Assembly (NCBI RefSeq): GCF_004526235.1
Contig: NZ_CP038159.1
Span: forward strand, 3,720,001 to 3,784,000
Source: Sphingobacterium sp. CZ-2
GTDB lineage: Bacteria > Bacteroidota > Bacteroidia > Sphingobacteriales > Sphingobacteriaceae
Direction of reading: 5' to 3'
Length of the DNA stretch: 64,000 nt
Shown here: positions 38,343 through 46,813 of the stretch, piece after piece
Position numbering within the stretch: the stretch's first letter is position 1
Layout of the letters: each line of letters opens with the position of its first letter
Made by a program: the position numbers and the translations under genes
Notes under the pieces: model-generated
Told to the model about the DNA's origin: nothing
The model's database searches: none
What the model saw: the letters and a program-made list of their open reading frames with translations, nothing else

Positions 38343-39848
38343 ATGAAAATAAAATTTGAAAACACGTTTATAGCCTTCATATTGGGATTAACTATGTATG
38401 GATGCGCAAAAGATAAAGGAAATTACGAATACCAAAATGTCCCAAAAATTGAGGTTAACGATCAATCCATTGTGGGAACTATATTTATTCAACAAGGATC
38501 TTCATTAAAATTAAACCCTGAAATTCAACTTAATGGAAATAATGATGATCTATCCTACGAATGGTTTGTCTATTTAAATTCTCCAAGTGCGTCCTATGTT
38601 CAGGATAGCACAAAAATTTCTAATACGAAGAATTTAGATTACATCATTGACCCTAATATATTTACTATTGGGGAAACTTATAAATTAACCTTTAAGGTTA
38701 CAAACAACATTAATGGTATTTCTTCATTTCATTTTTACCAGTTAAGTATATCTGACATTTTCACTCAAGGATGGATGTTTTTAGAAGATAAATCGGGAAA
38801 AGCAGATTTATCGATGATTTTAAATAATGGCACAGTATACCATGATATTTATTCATTTCGAAACAGCAATCATCCAATCGTAAATCCAAAATCATTTACT
38901 ATTTCGAATGCATCAATAACTGATGATGTCGGGCCCAGTGGTAAAAAATATTATATCGTTGGGCAAACTGATGCCGTTGAACTTGATGGAACAACCATGA
39001 AAAAAAGATTCGATTATGAATACCTGTTCTTTTCGCCACCAAATATTATAAAGCCGTCATATATTGCTTGGGGAGGTAGTTCGGGTAGTAATGTTGGTGT
39101 TTTGTTAAATGATGGGCATGTTCATATTAATATGGTCGGAGGTTTCCCAGGAGCTAAAAAATTTGGAGCCCAGCTAAGGTCTCCAAATAATGGTTATGAT
39201 TATGCTTTGGCCCCTCAACATATTTCTGGCAACAGTTATACAGATACCTATAACATCATCATGTTTGACACAAAAAACAAACGGTTTTATGGAGTTACCA
39301 CAAGTGCTTTAAATTCATTTGATGAAGCTAACCAAAACAGTAGCATCTTCGATATGAATAACGTAGGCTTAGATCTAATAAAACTAGACTCCTCCAACAT
39401 AACAGAGATCCGCAATGCCATTATGAAGGATGATGGAGGCAAAGGATATCTGCTCCAATTCCGAACCTTAAGAAACGCCTCAAATCCTTCAATTACTGTT
39501 GGAAAACAAGAAATAATTTCACCGGGTATAGCTCAGGCATCAGATATAACTGCCTCCACCCTTTCTCCGCATCTATTTTATGTAAATGATGGAAAACTCT
39601 ATCGCTATGAAGTAACCTCAAATACATATACTATTGAATACACTCTTCCTTCAAATGAAATTGCAACAAAAATAAAATTCCAAAAACATGGATATGGCAA
39701 TTCTATCCCCCGTCTTATTTTATCCACGTGGAACGGTTCAGAAGGCAAAGTATATTTCTTTAAAATAAACCAGACTGGAGCTATTGAGAGTCTTGATAAA
39801 ACATTCTCTGGCTTTGGAAAAATAATTGATTTAGCCTATAAATATTAA
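38343..39848 (+). CDS. PKD-like family lipoprotein
   Basis: A 501-residue lipoprotein (lipobox TMYGCAKDKGNYEY). The KDKGNYEY start and an Ig/PKD-like domain (SLKLNPEIQLNGNNDDLSYEWFVY to TYKLTFKVTNNINGISSFHFY, about residues 40-135) match the PKD-like family that accompanies certain SusC/SusD loci. The rest looks like a propeller-type repeat of beta strands with GWMFLEDKSGKADLSMIL and later IPRLILSTWNGSEGKVYFF. No catalytic motif is seen. It is probably a surface binding protein of the uptake machine. No cysteine follows the lipidated one. Confidence 0.84.
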   Translation: MKIKFENTFIAFILGLTMYGCAKDKGNYEYQNVPKIEVNDQSIVGTIFIQQGSSLKLNPEIQLNGNNDDLSYEWFVYLNSPSASYVQDSTKISNTKNLDYIIDPNIFTIGETYKLTFKVTNNINGISSFHFYQLSISDIFTQGWMFLEDKSGKADLSMILNNGTVYHDIYSFRNSNHPIVNPKSFTISNASITDDVGPSGKKYYIVGQTDAVELDGTTMKKRFDYEYLFFSPPNIIKPSYIAWGGSSGSNVGVLLNDGHVHINMVGGFPGAKKFGAQLRSPNNGYDYALAPQHISGNSYTDTYNIIMFDTKNKRFYGVTTSALNSFDEANQNSSIFDMNNVGLDLIKLDSSNITEIRNAIMKDDGGKGYLLQFRTLRNASNPSITVGKQEIISPGIAQASDITASTLSPHLFYVNDGKLYRYEVTSNTYTIEYTLPSNEIATKIKFQKHGYGNSIPRLILSTWNGSEGKVYFFKINQTGAIESLDKTFSGFGKIIDLAYKY

Positions 39849-39852
39849 AAAC

Positions 39853-41340
39853 ATGAAATTTAAAACTACCGCAGCATTGCTATTTATGACAAGTTCATTG
39901 TTCGCGCAGAACAAAATTGATGATGCGACAAAAAGAATGAATGAAATTGTTCAAAATGGCTCCTTAGCTCAAAAAAACACACTTGCGAATGAATTAAGTT
40001 TAGAGGCAAAAACCTCCAAGGATGCTAACCGTCTAGAAGTAATCAGTAATTACTTATATCAATTAGGACGTGAAGAAAGTTCTGATTCTCTACGAAGTGT
40101 AATTGCAAAAAAATATCCGAAAAGTCTTGTGGCAAGACAAGAATTTGTCACTAATGATTTCTATAAACAGAAAACTGCGAAAGACAAAGAAAATAGCTAT
40201 AAAAAACTGTTAAAAAAATGGCCGATCCCAAAAACAGATGAAATTAAAATAGCATATGATTACCTTATTGCAAATATTGCGAATTCATATATTGAAGAAG
40301 GCAATAAAGAAAAATCTTTATCTTATCTAAATCAATTAAATGAACGTTTTTGGCGGGCCCAAGGATTTATTCCTGTTGCGACAACACTACTACAACAAGG
40401 AGACACTTTAACGGCAATTCCATTAATTCAAACCTCCATTGAAGATGCAGAATATTTTATGAACCTCCCCAAAGATCAACAAGATAATAAGGCTGGTTTT
40501 GCTGCGGTAGGATATCCTGGATATGTTTCACAATTAGCAAATATCTACAGTAATCAAGGTAAGCATAAAGAAGTGATGACATTATTGGAAAATGCCATTT
40601 CAAAAAATCCAACATATGCTTCGCGGTTCAGCAATACCTATTTCAAGGCTTTGGAAAATGCAGGCAGAAAATTGGAGGCCCTTCAACAATTAGAAATGAT
40701 TTATAAATCGGGCAATTTTGCATTTAAAACTAAAATGCATGAACTTTACACTTCATTAAATGGTTCCGATAAGGGTTTTGAAGGTTATATCAATAGATTG
40801 GATAATGAAGTTATTAAATACATTCAAGAGCATATTTCACAATTTGCAATAAATCAAACTATGCCAAATTTTGAACTACTAAACCTTAAGGGCGAGAAAG
40901 TTAGTTTGGAAAGTTTAAAAGGTAAAACACTAGTATTAGATTTTTGGGCAACTTGGTGTGGTCCGTGTATAAGATCTTTCCCAGCAATGAAAGCAGCACA
41001 AGAAATGTATGCCAATGACAATAATGTAAAATTTTTATTCATCAACACTTGGGAAAGGGATAAAAATTATAAAGAAAATGTGGCAAGCTTTATTAGCAAA
41101 AACAATTATCCTTTCGAAGTGGTTTATGATGATCAGAAAGATCCTAATAATGGAAAAATATTAGCTGAAAAGTTGGGTATTACTGGAATACCTGCCAAAT
41201 TTATAGTTGATAAAGATGGTATCATTCGTTATAAGTTAACAGGGTCCTCTTCTGAAATAGATTATATAAAACTTGAGATGAAAGAACTAATAGAATCTGC
41301 TAAAAAACCAATTTCGCAGCATTCATTGGCGAAAAAATAA
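39853..41340 (+). CDS. exported TlpA-type thioredoxin-like protein with N-terminal TPR-like region
   Basis: A 495-residue periplasmic protein. After a signal peptide (MKFKTTAALLFMTSSLFAQ) come about 310 residues of helical, TPR-like sequence, then a TlpA/ResA-type thioredoxin domain: MPNFELLNLKGEKVSLESLKG, FWATWCGPC with the active-site Cys369 and Cys372, and LGITGIPAKFIVDKDGIIRY with the cis-proline. These two cysteines are the only ones in the mature protein. It is the last gene of the sigma/FecR/SusCD operon, 4 bp after the PKD-like gene, and is followed by a hairpin terminator. A reductase role is known for the family; its partner is not. Confidence 0.92.
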   Translation: MKFKTTAALLFMTSSLFAQNKIDDATKRMNEIVQNGSLAQKNTLANELSLEAKTSKDANRLEVISNYLYQLGREESSDSLRSVIAKKYPKSLVARQEFVTNDFYKQKTAKDKENSYKKLLKKWPIPKTDEIKIAYDYLIANIANSYIEEGNKEKSLSYLNQLNERFWRAQGFIPVATTLLQQGDTLTAIPLIQTSIEDAEYFMNLPKDQQDNKAGFAAVGYPGYVSQLANIYSNQGKHKEVMTLLENAISKNPTYASRFSNTYFKALENAGRKLEALQQLEMIYKSGNFAFKTKMHELYTSLNGSDKGFEGYINRLDNEVIKYIQEHISQFAINQTMPNFELLNLKGEKVSLESLKGKTLVLDFWATWCGPCIRSFPAMKAAQEMYANDNNVKFLFINTWERDKNYKENVASFISKNNYPFEVVYDDQKDPNNGKILAEKLGITGIPAKFIVDKDGIIRYKLTGSSSEIDYIKLEMKELIESAKKPISQHSLAKK

Positions 41341-41350
41341 TTTTTAAATA

Positions 41351-41380
41351 AAAAAACAGATCCTTCCGATCTGTTTTTTT
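41351..41380. terminator. bidirectional terminator between the TlpA gene and fabD
   Basis: CAGATC (41357-41362) pairs with GATCTG (41368-41373) around a 5-nt loop. The stem is flanked by A6 on the left and T7 on the right, so it can serve both the rightward uptake operon and the leftward fabD gene, which ends at 41386. Confidence 0.85.
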
Positions 41381-41385
41381 ATTAT

Positions 41386-42270
41386 TTATACCGTCGCAGA
41401 CGAGGTCGGGATCTGTCTATTCACCTTCTTTACCAAACCTTGCAATACCGCTCCAGGACCAACTTCCACAAAAGCTTCAGCACCATTTGCCAACATCGTT
41501 TCCACCGTTTGGGTCCATCTAACCGCCCCAGTCAACTGCGCAATTAAATTTTCCTTAATAGCCACCGGATCCTGATAAGGGTTCGCATCATAATTCTGAT
41601 AGATCGGACAAACCGGAATAGTAATCTCCGTATCTAAAATCGCCGCCTGCAATTCTTGCTTTGCAGCTTCCATCAGTGGCGAGTGAAACGCACCACCAAC
41701 CGGCAATTTCAACGCCCTTTTCGCACCAGCTTCCAATAATTTCTCACAAGCTTTATCCACTCCAGCTACCGTTCCAGAAATCACCAATTGTCCGGGACAG
41801 TTATAATTCGCTGCAACCACCACATCTTCAATCTGCGCACAAACCTCTTCCACGATAATATCGTCCAAACCTAAAATGGCAGCCATCGTTCCAGGCTCCA
41901 ATTCTGTGGCTTTCTGCATCGCATTTGCGCGCTTTGCCACCAACTGAAGACCATCTTCAAAAGACAATGCTCCTGCAGCTACCAAGGCAGAAAACTCCCC
42001 TAGTGAGTGCCCAGCAACCATCGCAGGCTGAAATTGATCCCCTAAAGCTTTCGCTAGAATTACGGAATGCAAAAATATGGCAGGTTGGGTAACCTTGGTC
42101 TGTTTTAGCTCTTCGTCTGTTCCGGCAAACATGATGTCTGTAATACGGAAACCCAAGATCTCATTCGCACGTTCGAAAAGTGCTTTTGATTCCTCACTCG
42201 AGTCATACAAATCTTTACCCATTCCTACGAATTGGGCTCCCTGTCCAGGGAAAATATACGCTGTCTTCAT
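41386..42270 (-). CDS. fabD: malonyl-CoA:ACP transacylase
   Basis: A 294-residue cytoplasmic enzyme that loads malonyl groups on acyl carrier protein for fatty acid synthesis. It opens with AYIFPGQGAQFVGMGKDL, has the nucleophile motif AGHSLGEFSALVAAGALSF, and the GGAFHSPLM segment with the catalytic His. Length and motif spacing are normal. It is not in a fab cluster here; it stands alone after the M16 peptidase gene with its own -7 box. Confidence 0.96.
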   Translation of the reverse strand: MKTAYIFPGQGAQFVGMGKDLYDSSEESKALFERANEILGFRITDIMFAGTDEELKQTKVTQPAIFLHSVILAKALGDQFQPAMVAGHSLGEFSALVAAGALSFEDGLQLVAKRANAMQKATELEPGTMAAILGLDDIIVEEVCAQIEDVVVAANYNCPGQLVISGTVAGVDKACEKLLEAGAKRALKLPVGGAFHSPLMEAAKQELQAAILDTEITIPVCPIYQNYDANPYQDPVAIKENLIAQLTGAVRWTQTVETMLANGAEAFVEVGPGAVLQGLVKKVNRQIPTSSATV

Positions 42271-42291
42271 ATCAGGTTCTTTTTTCTATCA

Positions 42292-42299
42292 CAAATATA
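42292..42299 (-). promoter_or_regulatory. -7 box TATATTTG for fabD
   Basis: On the minus strand TATATTTG fits TAnnTTTG and lies 21 bp before the fabD ATG. No -33 TTTG is seen at the expected distance. Confidence 0.45.
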
Positions 42300-42307
42300 A
42301 AAATTCC

Positions 42308-43537
42308 TTATTCTTCTGGAATGAATGATAAGGAAGAAAGGTTATCATCGCCAAAAACATCGTTGGCGATTTCCTGGATCTCCTTCGTACTCACCTTATC
42401 GATCTTTTCAAAGACTTCCGAAAGGGTAACTACGCGGTCATAATCGAGGATATTCTTCGCTTCCGCAATGATCAGGTTCATCCGGTTCTCTTCGGCCAAA
42501 GCGATCTGCCCTTTGAACTTATTTTTTGCCCTTTGTAAAAAGGTCTCCGACAAGGGCTGTTCCTTTAGTTTGTTCAGTTCTTTTCGGACCAATCGTAATG
42601 CTTTCTCAACCTTTTCCTCATCCGTACCAAAATAGATACTGAAAAGTCCGGTATCCGAATACAAACTGTAATTTGATTCGATGGTATACGCAATACCGTA
42701 TTTCTCCCGGATATTCAGGTTGAGGATAGATGCCATGCCATAACCTCCCAACAAATTGTTCAACAGCAGTAGCCCCGTTTTTCGGTCATCATAGATCCCA
42801 TAACCATGTCCACCCAATACATAATGGGCCTGATTAATCGGCCTGGTCAATGCCAGCTCCTGCTTTTTAGGCTTTTGGAAACTCTCTGCGGCATGATCCC
42901 AAGGGTTAATGGCCACTCGTCCAAAAACCTTGTTGGCTATTGCCAACAGCTTCTTTTCCGTATAATTCCCCGAAATGGCGATCACCATTTTGGAAGTCGC
43001 ATAATGGGTATTTATGAACTGCCTTATATCCTGTTGTTCAATAGATTTCAGATCATCCTCCAAACCAAGGATATTATGTCCCAAACCAGATCCTGCAAAC
43101 ACCATATCCTCAAAATCATCCATGATCGCATCTTCCGGACTATCTTGGTAAGATGCCATCTCATCCAGGATTACGCCTTTTTCCTTTTCCATTTCATCCA
43201 ACGGAAAAACAGAATGGAAAATTAGATCCTCAAATAGATCCAATGCCCGGTCAAGGTAAGGATGGAGAAAAGAGGCATGTATACAGGTATACTCTTTGGT
43301 GGTATATGCATTCAGATCGCCTCCGACAGATTCCAAACGGTTCAGGATCTGATTGGTACTGCGCCTCTCCGTCCGCTTGAACAAGAGATGCTCAATAAAA
43401 TGGGCTGTTCCAAATTTCCCATACTGTTCATGCCTGGAACCCACATCGACAATCAAGCAGGCATGGGTAATCGCCGACCTGTCCGGATGCAACAACACCC
43501 TCAGTCCATTATCAAGTTGGAAAATTTTTTGGTCCAT
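42308..43537 (-). CDS. M16 family zinc peptidase
   Basis: A 409-residue single-domain-pair M16 peptidase (mitochondrial-processing-peptidase-like). The inverted zinc motif HFIEH lies in GTAHFIEHLLFKRT near residue 45, and the third ligand Glu lies in EKGVILDEMASYQDSPED. The C-terminal half shows LLNNLLGGYGMASILNLNIREKYG, typical of the M16B group. No signal peptide is seen, so it should be cytoplasmic. ATG at 43537 is preferred over an in-frame TTG at 43540. It is 37 bp upstream of fabD on the same strand. Confidence 0.93.
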   Translation of the reverse strand: MDQKIFQLDNGLRVLLHPDRSAITHACLIVDVGSRHEQYGKFGTAHFIEHLLFKRTERRSTNQILNRLESVGGDLNAYTTKEYTCIHASFLHPYLDRALDLFEDLIFHSVFPLDEMEKEKGVILDEMASYQDSPEDAIMDDFEDMVFAGSGLGHNILGLEDDLKSIEQQDIRQFINTHYATSKMVIAISGNYTEKKLLAIANKVFGRVAINPWDHAAESFQKPKKQELALTRPINQAHYVLGGHGYGIYDDRKTGLLLLNNLLGGYGMASILNLNIREKYGIAYTIESNYSLYSDTGLFSIYFGTDEEKVEKALRLVRKELNKLKEQPLSETFLQRAKNKFKGQIALAEENRMNLIIAEAKNILDYDRVVTLSEVFEKIDKVSTKEIQEIANDVFGDDNLSSLSFIPEE

Positions 43538-43541
43538 CAAG

Positions 43542-43549
43542 CAAAGGTA
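43542..43549 (-). promoter_or_regulatory. -7 box TACCTTTG, 4 nt before the M16 peptidase ATG
   Basis: On the minus strand TACCTTTG fits TAnnTTTG. Only CTTG separates it from the ATG at 43537, so the transcript would begin at or beside the start codon. Confidence 0.42.
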
Positions 43550-43562
43550 GTATTTTAGCGTT

Positions 43563-43596
43563 AGTATTTAGTAGTTAGTAGTTAGTATTAAGACCT
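43563..43596. repeat. 34-bp repeat, copy 1 of an inverted pair
   Basis: This AT-rich 34-mer is built of AGTATTTAGT- and AGTTAGT-like units and ends in TTAAGACCT. Its reverse complement occurs at 47723-47756 with a single mismatch. The two copies face each other and enclose the two-gene unit at 43982-47560. Confidence 0.75.
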
Positions 43597-43830
43597 AGGG
43601 TTGGATAGCCTTATATAGATAGTCTTCTAATGTAAATCATGATGTTAATTCGAATACCTAACTCTGGGCAGGGTCGTACTGAAACCATGGTGAAAGTAAT
43701 GTGAAAGTATGTAATTCCTATGGTTTGATCCCATTTTGATGCTTTTACCTTGGTTTAACCATACTTTAAGACCGAATTCATCAAGAAAAGTGTGTTTTAT
43801 CATACGAAAATGGGATAAAATAAAGAATAT

Positions 43831-43858
43831 AAAAAGAGGCTCCCTTTCAGAAGCCTCT
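43831..43858 (-). terminator. rho-independent terminator of the outer-membrane protein gene
   Basis: On the minus strand GAGGCT (43857-43852) pairs with AGCCTC (43841-43836) around a 10-nt loop and is followed by T5. It lies about 125 nt past the stop codon at 43982. Confidence 0.7.
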
Positions 43859-43981
43859 CGCTTTTATGGTGTGATCTATTTTCTACTTTTTATTATCAGA
43901 CATCCTTTATAAGACATCGATTATCAGACGTATAGAATCTATCTTCTGACATCTATCATCTAATATCTAAAGACATCTAAA

Positions 43982-46804
43982 TTAGAACCTAGGCCCTCTA
44001 CCGCCTGGCCCTGGGAATCCACGATCATCTGATGGTGGCAAACCAGAGAATTTCTGAAGTTTGAAGGTGAACATCAACATGAAATATCTGCCCAACCTGT
44101 TGGTTTGGGTATCCGCGTAGTAGTTTTCTGCTACTGTTCTGGAGATGTTGGTCTGTTCATTCAGTAAGTCATAGGCTTGTAGACGTAGGGTCGCGCGGTC
44201 ATCTTTCATGAAACGCTGCTCGATATAGGTGTTGATGATAAATGGATTTGCACTGGTCAATGGTCCATATCCTTTATTGAAGGTCTTAGATAAATCGGCA
44301 CCAAAAATAGTGGATTTGGTAATGTTTACCGATCCGTTCAATGTTGGTGTGATGGATGATACATTGTTGTTATTCTGTGTCTGCAACTGATTTCTCGATA
44401 AGTTATAGTTATAACGAACACCTGGACTGATCTCCAAGTTTTCAGAAGGCGTATAGCGGAAACTTAATCCCTGCATGAATACGTAGTTGTTGATCACGTT
44501 CTTTTCACCTACTTCAGCAGTAGGATCATTCGAGATATACGACAGGTTCGTGTTGTAAGTAACCCCTCCCATCAACATCAAGTTGTAGGTTTTCTCTTTC
44601 AGCGATTTACCGAAGTGGTAGAAGGAACTGATGTTATACACCGGATCTTCTGCATTCAAGAACCTGGTTTCTCTGATCATACCTAAACCTGGCTCATTAT
44701 AACTTTTGTTGAAGTTGGTAATGCGGTCTTTGGTCAAGCTACCATTAACGAACGCAAAGAATGTATTTCCTTTTTGGAAATCTCCTCCACGATAACGGAT
44801 GGTCATCTGATGTCTGAATTCAGGATCCAGATCAGGGTTACCGATCGTTGTACTTGTTCTGTTGTTACTTACTTGGTATGGTAAGATCTGATTAACGGAA
44901 GGTTCGTTGGAACGACCGGAATAGTTCAGACTCAAACTTTTCTGACGGGAAAACTTGTATTCAAACCTAGCAATAGGAATGAAATTGAAGTTCTTACGGT
45001 TGATCAACGCACTGGCGTCATCCGAGGAGGCATCTCCTTCCAAAACGGAAGGTTGAACGGAAGCACCCAATGAATATTTTACCTTCTCGTTCTCGTGCAT
45101 ATAACTTGCTCCGATACGATGGGTAGTGAAGGAATAATCCTGTAGGTAGTGGAAATTTAATTCCTCATCAGGATTAGAGGATCCATCTTCATTAAAGGCA
45201 TCTTGGAAGTTTTTATTGTTGTATGCGTTCTTATTAAAGTCATACGTCAATTCCAATTTACCAAATTGGGAAAGAGGCTCTGTATAGGATAAGGTAGTAC
45301 CTGCATTCCAACTTTTGTTATTCACTTCCTGCAAGGTTTTTTCATAGATTTCCCTTAATGGCGTATTCGCATTTTCGGGATCAGCCACCATACGTTCCAA
45401 TACTCTGTCGTAATCGTTTTCGGTTGCTGAATTATCGTAATTGAAATTGAAGAATAGATTACGCCCTTTATCGTTCAATTTACGGTTATACAAACCACTG
45501 ATGCTATAACGTGGAACATTGGTGTTGGTCAATACTTTTTGGGTTTGCTCATTATCCAACAAGTCGGAGATAAAAGTGCTTGCAAAGGTATTGGAGTTAT
45601 TGTTCACATCGTTGTATCCGAACTGTGGAGTAAGTTTGATATAATCCCTATCGGTAATGTTCCATTCTAGATTGGCTTCCATACGATGACTGGTCGTAAT
45701 TCTATTGCCATTATCTTCGGTGTTTTCCACCTGCTTCAATTCAGGAAGTGTATATTCGATCAAACTCTTTGTAAAAGTGTTATTATCATCCCTTCCGAAA
45801 GAATAGTTACCATATACTTTTAGTTTTTCAGAGAAATCATGACGGATATTCACCCCGATGGAACCTACATCTGTAATACCACTTGGGTTACCGAACATAC
45901 CTCCACCTGGACGGCCACCGCCACCCATTCTTCTTCTGGCACCTCCACCGGAAGTGTTGAAATCAAATAGAGGGGCATTGATGTTATTAAGGTTTCCTAA
46001 AACCGACACTTGGGTCTTATCGGTCATGCCCATCCACATACCGGTAGCCTGGTAGGTATTATCCGTACCATAACCCGCCCGGAGGGTGGTCATAAAACCT
46101 TTGTTATATTTCGGATCGATCTGGATGTTCAATACCTTTTCGGAATCACCCGATTTATTACCGGTGATGTTGGCCATATCGCCGAAATCATCTACCACCT
46201 GGATCTTTTCGATGATATTGGCAGGTAGGTTCTGCGTAGCAGTTTTCACATCACCACCAAAGAAATCCTTACCATTAATGCGTACACGGGTAACATTCTC
46301 CCCTTGTGCAGTTACATTACCATCCTTATCAACCTCCACACCCTGAAGACGTTTCAAAGCGTCTTCGGCCACTGCTCCCTGGCGTAATTTTAAGTCTTTC
46401 GTGCTGTACTCTACGGTGTCGCCTTTTACCTGTACGGTCAAGACCCCTGCAACCACAACTTCTTCTATTTGATTGGCATTTACCGCCAATGCGAAGCTAG
46501 GTACGCGGATTTCCTTTTGCCCTTCCGGAAATTCCACTTCCTTTTCTACCGCTTGGAAGCCTAAACTACTTACCCGAATGGTGAATTTCGTTGCAGCTAC
46601 GTTGGTAAACGTAAAGAAACCCGCATTCGTTGAACTTGTTTTAAGGGTGTCTGTAGCTGACATTAAGTAAACCGTAGCCCCAGAAATAGGTCTAGATTCC
46701 GTGTCTCGCAGCATACCCTCGACCACTCGATTTGCTTGTGCATGAACACTCATGCTCAGCGCTAAGATGCAAACCAACATCAAAGCTTTTCTAATTCTAT
46801 CCAT
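43982..46804 (-). CDS. large outer-membrane beta-barrel (TonB-dependent receptor-like) protein
   Basis: A 940-residue exported protein. A signal peptide ends near VHAQ (residue 23), followed by a carboxypeptidase-regulatory-like domain (VVEGMLRDTESRPISGATVYL, about 27-110). A plug-like region has LKLRQGAVAEDALKRLQGVEVDKDG, RVRINGKDFFGG and ANIIEKIQVVDDFGDMANITG. A glycine/arginine-rich loop (GGGARRRMGGGGRPGGG) lies near residues 285-305. The remainder is a beta-barrel of the Bacteroidota outer-membrane type, and the C-terminus is a glycine/proline-rich tail ending in GGRGPRF. No SusD partner is near. Substrate unknown. Confidence 0.9.
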   Translation of the reverse strand: MDRIRKALMLVCILALSMSVHAQANRVVEGMLRDTESRPISGATVYLMSATDTLKTSSTNAGFFTFTNVAATKFTIRVSSLGFQAVEKEVEFPEGQKEIRVPSFALAVNANQIEEVVVAGVLTVQVKGDTVEYSTKDLKLRQGAVAEDALKRLQGVEVDKDGNVTAQGENVTRVRINGKDFFGGDVKTATQNLPANIIEKIQVVDDFGDMANITGNKSGDSEKVLNIQIDPKYNKGFMTTLRAGYGTDNTYQATGMWMGMTDKTQVSVLGNLNNINAPLFDFNTSGGGARRRMGGGGRPGGGMFGNPSGITDVGSIGVNIRHDFSEKLKVYGNYSFGRDDNNTFTKSLIEYTLPELKQVENTEDNGNRITTSHRMEANLEWNITDRDYIKLTPQFGYNDVNNNSNTFASTFISDLLDNEQTQKVLTNTNVPRYSISGLYNRKLNDKGRNLFFNFNYDNSATENDYDRVLERMVADPENANTPLREIYEKTLQEVNNKSWNAGTTLSYTEPLSQFGKLELTYDFNKNAYNNKNFQDAFNEDGSSNPDEELNFHYLQDYSFTTHRIGASYMHENEKVKYSLGASVQPSVLEGDASSDDASALINRKNFNFIPIARFEYKFSRQKSLSLNYSGRSNEPSVNQILPYQVSNNRTSTTIGNPDLDPEFRHQMTIRYRGGDFQKGNTFFAFVNGSLTKDRITNFNKSYNEPGLGMIRETRFLNAEDPVYNISSFYHFGKSLKEKTYNLMLMGGVTYNTNLSYISNDPTAEVGEKNVINNYVFMQGLSFRYTPSENLEISPGVRYNYNLSRNQLQTQNNNNVSSITPTLNGSVNITKSTIFGADLSKTFNKGYGPLTSANPFIINTYIEQRFMKDDRATLRLQAYDLLNEQTNISRTVAENYYADTQTNRLGRYFMLMFTFKLQKFSGLPPSDDRGFPGPGGRGPRF

Positions 46805-46813
46805 AAATTAATT

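Larger units (their letters stand above)
43541..43981. other. repeat-rich intergenic region
   Basis: About 440 bp with no gene. From left to right it holds the M16 -7 box, the 34-bp repeat, two nested inverted repeats (AAAGTATG at 43704 with CATACTTT at 43760; ATCCCATTTT at 43728 with AAAATGGGAT at 43807), a minus-strand terminator (43831-43858), and a degenerate run of ATCAGACAT- and ATCTAATATCTAA-like units from about 43880 to 43980. Confidence 0.55.

Noticed and set aside
43563..43596. CRISPR-like or microsatellite array from the repeated TAGTAGTTAG units
   Set aside because: There are no regular spacers, only short degenerate units inside a dispersed 34-bp repeat, and no cas genes are present.
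45899..45963. Glycine/arginine-rich stretch in the 940-residue barrel protein as a frameshift or assembly artefact
   Set aside because: The frame stays open on both sides and conserved barrel sequence continues, so it is a low-complexity loop.
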